Below are positions 58,720 through 64,000 of a stretch of 64,000 bases of DNA, piece after piece. Source of the DNA: Aphrocallistes beatrix (lineage: Eukaryota; Porifera; Hexactinellida; Sceptrulophora; Aphrocallistidae); NCBI GenBank assembly GCA_963281255.1, contig OY725490.1, positions 6,386,001 through 6,450,000 on the forward strand, in the 5' to 3' direction. The notes beneath the pieces are model-generated. The model searched no databases, had not been told where the DNA came from, and was given only the letters and a program-made list of their open reading frames with translations. The position numbers and the translations under genes are program-made. Each line of letters starts with the position of its first letter. Within the stretch, counting starts at the first letter, position 1.

Positions 58720-60729
58720 ATGGACCAGTACACATTTCTCCATACTATCGGTAAAGGTAGTTATGGAGAGGTGTTCCTAGTGGAGAGTGCGGCAGACTCG
58801 AAGCAGTACGTGCTGAAACGCATAAAACTCCACTCTCTGTCAGAGAAAGAGAAGCGAGCTGCTACCCAGGAATCCCGTCTTCTTTCAGAACTCACGCACC
58901 CGAACATCGTCTCATACAAAGATTCTTTCCATTACAACGGCCTATTGCATATTGTGATGAACTACTGTGAAGGTGGAGATTTGAATCGGTATTTGAAAGC
59001 TAGAAATTCCTGCTTTCTTTCCGAGACGAAAATAATCCACTGGTTCATTCAGATTGCATTGGCCTTGCAGTATCTACACAGAAAGAACATCTTACATCGC
59101 GATCTAAAGACGCAAAATGTCTTTCTATCTCGAAATGTCATCAAGTTGGGAGATCTGGGGATTGCCCGTGTGTTAGAAAGTTCTAGTGCAATGGCTCGAA
59201 CTTTCATCGGAACTCCTTACTACATGAGTCCTGAGATATTTCGCAATATGCCGTATAATCATAAATCGGACATCTGGGCCCTCGGCTGTTGTGTCGTTGA
59301 AATGGCCACACTGAAGAGCGCCTTCTCCGCTCGAGATATGAATTCTCTTGCTTTCAAGATAATCGTCGGGAAACACCCATCCATTCCTGACAATTACTCC
59401 ATCCATCTCAAGCAAATGATAAAGTGCTTACTAGCCAGAGACCCGGAACAGCGGCCGAATATAGACCAACTGCTCAAACTGAGTTTTATTCGAGCTCACA
59501 TTAAGTCGTTTTTAACTGAGAGACGCAGATGTAGAGATAGCGGATTTATACCCGAGAACTCTACTACTCGAACTTTAACGCCTCCCCCGAAATCTGCTCA
59601 GAAAGATAATGATGTTAGGATTCCAAACGTGACTGATAATGAAACTCAGAATACTTATACCATATCTAATTCATCTGACACGTTTGAAGTCAACAGCGAT
59701 GAAGCCACTCTCACCACTGTATCTAGCTATATGGACACAACTGCCACTCTGAAAAACGAACCAACATTAACAGACCCATGCCCAAATATGGAAATTTCAT
59801 CATCTTCATCTTCCAACTCTAATTTGAATGATTCGCAACCTGAGCGCTTACTGAAGAATATCTCCATCACGCTAATGCAAGAATCAGAAAAGGAATTGAA
59901 AAGCAACGATATCATAGAACCGAACCAAGAAACTGAGCGTAGAGAAGAGAGTTTGTCGAAGGAATGCAGCCCAGATCCAAAGGAAATTGTTGAACCTAAG
60001 CAATCTGTAATAACAACAGCTCCCCCTTACTTCCCTCAATTAATCAACCTTTCCGAGTTTAACTCCCCTCCTCTTCCTCCTAGCGTGAATGGTTGCAGTC
60101 CGGAAGTGGCAGACTCAGAAGCTAGACAACGCCGGAGAGAGCAGAAGAGACAGCAGAACTATTCTAGCACTCTGATGAACCGATATCTCCGGAAAGCTTC
60201 AAACAATACCAGTCCAGTTACAAGCCAAGAAAATTCTCCTATACGAACGGTAGAAGAAAATCCAACAGAATCGAATTCAGAGCCAGCAGAAGCTAAACCC
60301 TGTTTGAAGCTATGCAATGAAATGCCTGATTCAATTGATAGTGATGAGGAAAAAATGCTGACACTATTGAGTTCAACTCTAAAAGTATCAGATGAAGTCC
60401 CCATACAAGTCAATACATTGCATAGAGAGTGGATTTCACGAGTTAGAGCTGATTCTTTTGACGAGTTTCCCTTGTCTGATTGCGAAGATTTCACGGAAGA
60501 GGATATGCAGAGTAACATAACTGTAATTGAAGCCCAATGCAAGCAAGGGCTTGGAGAGAGACTATTTCTCAGATCTCAGATCTTGGTGGACAAGTACATT
60601 GACAGGCTAGAAGAGCTAGAGCTGAACTTGAAATTGATTCTCGGAGAGGAGAAATACCCGATTTACGTTACTTTACTACTAAAGTTGAAGTTCTATAAAC
60701 AGCTTTGTTCGGTCAACTTTTCTTCTTAA
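58720..60729 (+). CDS. NIMA-related serine/threonine kinase, NEK4-like
   Basis: From the ATG at 58720 the protein has 669 residues; the frame runs upstream only to a GTG. Kinase domain at about 4-259: glycine loop GKGSYGEV (11-18), catalytic K33 in YVLKRIKL, HRDLKTQN with D128, DLG at 145-147 (the Nek form of DFG), GTPYYMSPE activation segment and KSDIWALGCCVVEMATLK. The kinase sequence, especially RAATQESRLLSELTHPNIVSYKDS and ARDMNSLAFKIIVGK, is nearest to NEK4/NEK1. A long serine/threonine-rich linker (about 275-590) follows, then a helical C-terminal domain (SDCEDFTEEDM, LEELELNLKLILGEEKY) typical of NEK1/NEK4. These kinases act at cilia, microtubules and the DNA-damage response. Confidence 0.9.
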   Translation: MDQYTFLHTIGKGSYGEVFLVESAADSKQYVLKRIKLHSLSEKEKRAATQESRLLSELTHPNIVSYKDSFHYNGLLHIVMNYCEGGDLNRYLKARNSCFLSETKIIHWFIQIALALQYLHRKNILHRDLKTQNVFLSRNVIKLGDLGIARVLESSSAMARTFIGTPYYMSPEIFRNMPYNHKSDIWALGCCVVEMATLKSAFSARDMNSLAFKIIVGKHPSIPDNYSIHLKQMIKCLLARDPEQRPNIDQLLKLSFIRAHIKSFLTERRRCRDSGFIPENSTTRTLTPPPKSAQKDNDVRIPNVTDNETQNTYTISNSSDTFEVNSDEATLTTVSSYMDTTATLKNEPTLTDPCPNMEISSSSSSNSNLNDSQPERLLKNISITLMQESEKELKSNDIIEPNQETERREESLSKECSPDPKEIVEPKQSVITTAPPYFPQLINLSEFNSPPLPPSVNGCSPEVADSEARQRRREQKRQQNYSSTLMNRYLRKASNNTSPVTSQENSPIRTVEENPTESNSEPAEAKPCLKLCNEMPDSIDSDEEKMLTLLSSTLKVSDEVPIQVNTLHREWISRVRADSFDEFPLSDCEDFTEEDMQSNITVIEAQCKQGLGERLFLRSQILVDKYIDRLEELELNLKLILGEEKYPIYVTLLLKLKFYKQLCSVNFSS

Positions 60730-61884
60730 AAGATTAAATTTTATTTTAATAAGCATACTTTGAATACTTTAATGTATGCGCATACAAGGTAACAAAGTAC
60801 ACACACGTTCTATTTAAGTGTTTGTTTTTAATTGAACAACTCGATTCAAATAGTTATTTTAATGAAAAATTAATAAAAGGAATCTTTCGATCCTTTTGTC
60901 TGAAATTACATTAAGATTTACAATATAAGAACACATTTCCTGGAATTATATTTATTAATTGAACATTCAGATTAATTGGTCATCCTTTTCCAAAGGGGTT
61001 TCTAATACCATGATTTTAAATCCAATTTTCATGAAATTAGTTACTCAAAGTATGTCCTAAGTTATTCCACATAACTATATACGTATATGTATGCATTTTA
61101 AAACCGATACACAGGGGTGTTTGAATACTGTTATACCAATCAAATTTCCTCTCATGCATACGAATCCCATTTACAGCTTTCCCCTTCCAAGTTCCTGTTA
61201 ATACCAAGATGTTAGCATTAATTGTTGTCCTCAACACTTCAACTATGTCTATGCAGGTTTGTCTTTGTTCAGACCAAAATATATACTATCAGAAAAAATT
61301 TACATATTTTACACTAACTTATTAATCACAAGGTTAGTGGTATAGTTAAAAGCGCTGGATCATAATCTATTCATTTTCTTGAAAGAAACATTTCAGTAAG
61401 TTTGACTTTCTACACGTATTCCTTAAAGTACTCAATGTGTATATGTATTAAAAGTCTAATACTTGAATCTGTGTCAACAGGAAGGCAAATGGCAGAAGTA
61501 TCAATGATTTAGTTATATAATATAATTTGATTTAAAACAAACGCATACGCTTTTATAAATAAACAAATTATGAATTTCCTGTTGGAAAATGAACATGATC
61601 ACAGACAGGAAAAACCCAATTTATTAATCAGTCAGGATAATTTCTCTCCTCATTATTAACTCGCTGTAAGTTGAATTTATCCTCCATCACGTTGAGAAGG
61701 TATTACTCAGTATTTTGATTTGATGGCATACATATACGTAGGTAATCTCATAGTCAAATGGTTGTGAAAGCATATCATACTGCTGTATCAGGTGCCTTTA
61801 TCTACATGTATATATAGGAATCGAATCATCTATAAAGTAATTAAGATACTATATTCCAAACTGTTTATAAGCGTTTTAATCTGA
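60730..61884. other. Spacer between the kinase and the 7-TM gene
   Basis: AT-rich. The kinase polyadenylation signal is at 60872. A tRNA-like string GGTTAGTGGTATAGTTAAAAGC at 61332 is followed by GCTGGATCATAATC but no paired stems, so no tRNA is called. Nothing else is recognised. Confidence 0.5.
60872..60877 (+). promoter_or_regulatory. Polyadenylation signal of the NEK4-like gene
   Basis: AATAAA in TTAATAAAAGGAATC, about 143 bases after the stop codon, the first such hexamer downstream. Confidence 0.55.
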
Positions 61885-62979
61885 ATGATTAAGATTAACG
61901 TCACGAAGGATGGTGTGAGAGAAAATATTCAAGGTTTATTAACCTTGCTAGACCTGTGTTCTGTCAGTGTATTAGCAGTTCCCTGGTTGATGCAGTTCGC
62001 GTTTTTGCTTCTAAAAGTGATACTGCATGCCCGACTGCTGAAGAAATGCTACAAAAATGGTAATACTGAGGTGAGGATTGAAGATGTTCGGGCGTATAAT
62101 CGAAAAACTTTAATAGTTAGAGATAGCTTTTTCTTTTTCATCTGTATAACTGAATTGTGCTTTCTCGTTTTAGTGTTTGTATCTAAATTTTACAGGACAC
62201 ATCCGATCGAATATAAAAACATTACAAAATTGGGAAATTGTCCCGAGGATCTGTATACCGTGCGACACAATATCTCACCTGCAAAGCGGATCCTCGTGGG
62301 ACTTAGCGATGTTTTTGCAATATTTGTATGCAGTCTTATAGCACTGTTAACTAATTTCTTGCGGAATAGAATGTTAAATAGGACAGTGAAGAATAATTTC
62401 TACAAGTTCTTTCTCTTATTTGGTTTTCAAAGCTTTATAATACTTGTATTTTGTAATAAATACACGTATTTCTTCAACTTTTCTCCGCATATTTTCCTGC
62501 TTTTGAATCTACTGCTACTTGTATCTGAAGGCCGGAAGTTGTCATTAGTTTTGATTGGGCGAGTAAGGGAACTGCGTCAATCTTTTGGAGAATGTAAAAT
62601 GTATAAAAACGAATTCACCAAGTATAGACAGTTCAGAATATTTTACTTCAATCTTTGTGTCAGTTTTTTCATTGGTTACACCGGATATGCATTAAGATTT
62701 CTTCTCAAACAAGTAACATTTGCGACGAATATTTTGAAGCCCAATTATCAATGTTTTCTCGGAATATATCCAAATATCCATTTGAAACTTATCCAAAAGG
62801 AAGCTTACGTGTACATTGCTGTGTACCAATTTTCTGGTTTATTAGAATTGATCGGATTGGTACTGCTCATCATTCCTTCGTATTTATACATGTTTGAAAT
62901 GCTATTGGAGAAGTGTAAGAGAAGGAACAAGGCGTATCGCTTTGGACCTGGGCTAATTCAACCCTTCCTCAAACATTAA
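61885..62979 (+). CDS. Seven-transmembrane protein of unknown family
   Basis: 364 residues, single exon. I count seven hydrophobic segments at about 16-46, 76-99, 135-160, 173-192, 196-216, 256-282 and 312-342. The second loop contains N-x-S/T sites (YKNITK, RHNISP) and a cysteine, and the penultimate loop (KPNYQCFLGIYPN) another cysteine that could pair with it. There is no DRY, NPxxY or other class A receptor motif, so it is not clearly a GPCR; a channel or gustatory-type receptor is also conceivable. The C-terminal tail is short and basic (KCKRRNKAYRF). No homologue is recognised by eye. Confidence 0.7.
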   Translation: MIKINVTKDGVRENIQGLLTLLDLCSVSVLAVPWLMQFAFLLLKVILHARLLKKCYKNGNTEVRIEDVRAYNRKTLIVRDSFFFFICITELCFLVLVFVSKFYRTHPIEYKNITKLGNCPEDLYTVRHNISPAKRILVGLSDVFAIFVCSLIALLTNFLRNRMLNRTVKNNFYKFFLLFGFQSFIILVFCNKYTYFFNFSPHIFLLLNLLLLVSEGRKLSLVLIGRVRELRQSFGECKMYKNEFTKYRQFRIFYFNLCVSFFIGYTGYALRFLLKQVTFATNILKPNYQCFLGIYPNIHLKLIQKEAYVYIAVYQFSGLLELIGLVLLIIPSYLYMFEMLLEKCKRRNKAYRFGPGLIQPFLKH

Positions 62980-63312
62980 TTGATCTGATCTCCTCAATAA
63001 AAACATCCTGTCTATATTCTGTGTGCCATTTTGATTTAATCCTACTCCATTATCTAGCTCTTTAAAAAGGGTGTTTGCTCAATTTTGATTTATTAACGTA
63101 GTTAACATTTAATTAATTCAATACCACGTGTTTATGTGTAAATATTATGATTAAAGCTCACCAGTACTAGTTTTCCGAATATATTTTTTTAAACCTTAAG
63201 GGTAGAAAATTATTATATTATACAGGAAATAGATCAGTCATCTACGTGTACACCCAAATCTAATAAACTCTACAAATATTCACTAATTCTGTAAGTTTGT
63301 TTTTAAAAGAGC
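62980..63312. other. Spacer between convergent genes
   Basis: A 333-base AT-rich spacer between the 7-TM gene and the reversed glycosyltransferase. It contains the polyadenylation signal at 62996 and nothing else recognisable. Confidence 0.5.
62996..63001 (+). promoter_or_regulatory. Polyadenylation signal of the 7-TM gene
   Basis: AATAAA located 17 bases after the stop codon, an unusually short spacing. Confidence 0.5.
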
Positions 63313-64000
63313 TCAATCAATCTTTTCTTTTTCAGTTTCTTCTTGACTCCAGTCCCTATAGCACAGATTATAAACTATGATAGAACCGAGTAGGGTGAGA
63401 ATAACCGTTTGCAACAAGATCATTATAATGGCAATCCAACAGTTCACAATGTCAGGCACTGAGCTGGTCTGATAGTTCAGATCTAAACCTTGGTACCCTC
63501 TCTCTCCCATTCTCTCAATAATATCCACCACCTGGTTTGTCCCTCTAAACCTGTCCATCATTTTCTTAACTTTATTGTTACACTCACTAAATGCGTTTAG
63601 TTTGTGTACCATTGACTTGATTGATGAAATAATCTCGGTTACCTCTGTCGAATGCAATGTCATTCCACATCCCAGATTCTCAATTAGTTCTGTACTTGTT
63701 TGCTCATCGTTTGAAGTTGGCACAAGTAACATTGGTTTACCTTCTACACAGGCTTCCATTATGTTAGTATAGGTTGATGTCATGACTACTAGATCAACAT
63801 GTCGCAAGAGTTCTCTTGTGCCATGCTTCTCCTCCAACAATAATAAACTGCCTTTCTCAATGTTCAGCTCATCTCCAGTATTAGCTCCCAAACCTTCAGT
63901 TAATACCTCTCTCTGCCTCTGATCCAATGACCACACGGTTATATAGTCTTTAGTTTCGCTCAATTGATGGGACATTTTTCTTAAATCCATCTCACTCAAG
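63313..64000 (-). CDS. UDP-glycosyltransferase-like membrane protein, C-terminal part
   Basis: The frame is open to the window edge, so the N-terminal part lies outside; about 229 codons are visible. The order of elements fits the C-terminal half of a GT-B family 1 enzyme: a strand/helix region, then DLVVMTSTYTNIMEACVEGK followed by PMLLVPTSNDEQ (corresponding to the donor-sugar HGG-NS-EA--G-P---P---DQ signature), ENLGCGM, and a single hydrophobic segment (about IAIIMILLQTVILTLLGSII) with a short charged tail, as in ER-anchored UGTs. The first histidine-glycine pair of the signature is replaced by MTS, so donor binding may be altered. Substrate unknown. Confidence 0.65.
   Translation of the reverse strand, partial: LSEMDLRKMSHQLSETKDYITVWSLDQRQREVLTEGLGANTGDELNIEKGSLLLLEEKHGTRELLRHVDLVVMTSTYTNIMEACVEGKPMLLVPTSNDEQTSTELIENLGCGMTLHSTEVTEIISSIKSMVHKLNAFSECNNKVKKMMDRFRGTNQVVDIIERMGERGYQGLDLNYQTSSVPDIVNCWIAIIMILLQTVILTLLGSIIVYNLCYRDWSQEETEKEKID

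Noticed and set aside
61320..61385. tRNA-like sequence GGTTAGTGGTATAGTTAAAA
   Set aside because: It resembles a D-arm, but acceptor, anticodon and T-arm pairings cannot be drawn; at most a SINE or tRNA relic.
1..64000. LTR retrotransposon or endogenous viral sequence
   Set aside because: I searched by eye for long direct repeats with TG-CA ends and for reverse transcriptase or integrase motifs and saw none; the mobile DNA here is TIR-type.

Overview
The window is animal nuclear DNA. It carries single-copy eukaryotic genes: splicing factor SPF30, RIO kinase 1, urocanate hydratase, RSL1D1-like, LSM8, alpha-tubulin-like and NEK4-like. All are in ATG-started, standard-code frames. One gene (RIOK1) is split by a clear GT-AG intron; nearly all others are single open frames. 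AT-rich spacers full of short terminal-inverted-repeat (TIR) elements, with no operons or ribosome-binding sites, rule out a prokaryote. A compact, intron-poor marine invertebrate fits, perhaps a sponge (a glass sponge is my guess only); the species cannot be fixed from this sequence.

Layout. 1.7-11.5 kb: housekeeping block (SPF30, RIOK1, urocanase, RSL1D1-like, a reversed divergent alpha-tubulin, LSM8). 11.5-16.8 kb: gene-poor, a ~4.2 kb foldback structure enclosing a ~1.4 kb satellite of a palindromic 10-mer. 16.8-28.2 kb: four tandem coiled-coil/NHL beta-propeller genes (family 1), separated by nested transposons and AT satellites. 28.8-30.1 kb: membrane-anchored AADAC/NCEH1-like hydrolase. 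31.6-33.1 kb: ankyrin plus ADP-ribosyltransferase (ART) gene. 34.0-57.7 kb: nine copies of a second coiled-coil/NHL family (family 2), interleaved with three 5'-truncated ART copies. 58.7-60.7 kb: NEK4-like kinase. 61.9-63.0 kb: 7-TM protein of unknown family. 63.3 kb to the edge: C-terminal half of a UGT-like glycosyltransferase, reverse strand.

The most unusual part is the 16.8-57.7 kb array: 13 NHL genes of two families plus one full and three partial ART genes, all on the plus strand. Family 2 members pair by their N-termini and flanks (34.0/49.7, 36.7/52.5, 40.5/45.2, 47.0/56.4 kb), showing block duplication including ART fragments. One copy has lost its start codon and one has lost its N-terminal half beside a dead mariner transposase. 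Full-length frames elsewhere suggest most copies are functional. I infer a lineage-specific, fast-turnover cluster, possibly for recognition or defence; nothing in the sequence proves that role.

Other highlights are an alpha-tubulin-like protein that appears to lack the catalytic glutamate region of alpha-tubulin, paralogous empty sites that prove hAT-type and Tc1/mariner-type insertions, and two related ~1.5-1.9 kb inverted-repeat composite elements with GC-rich termini.
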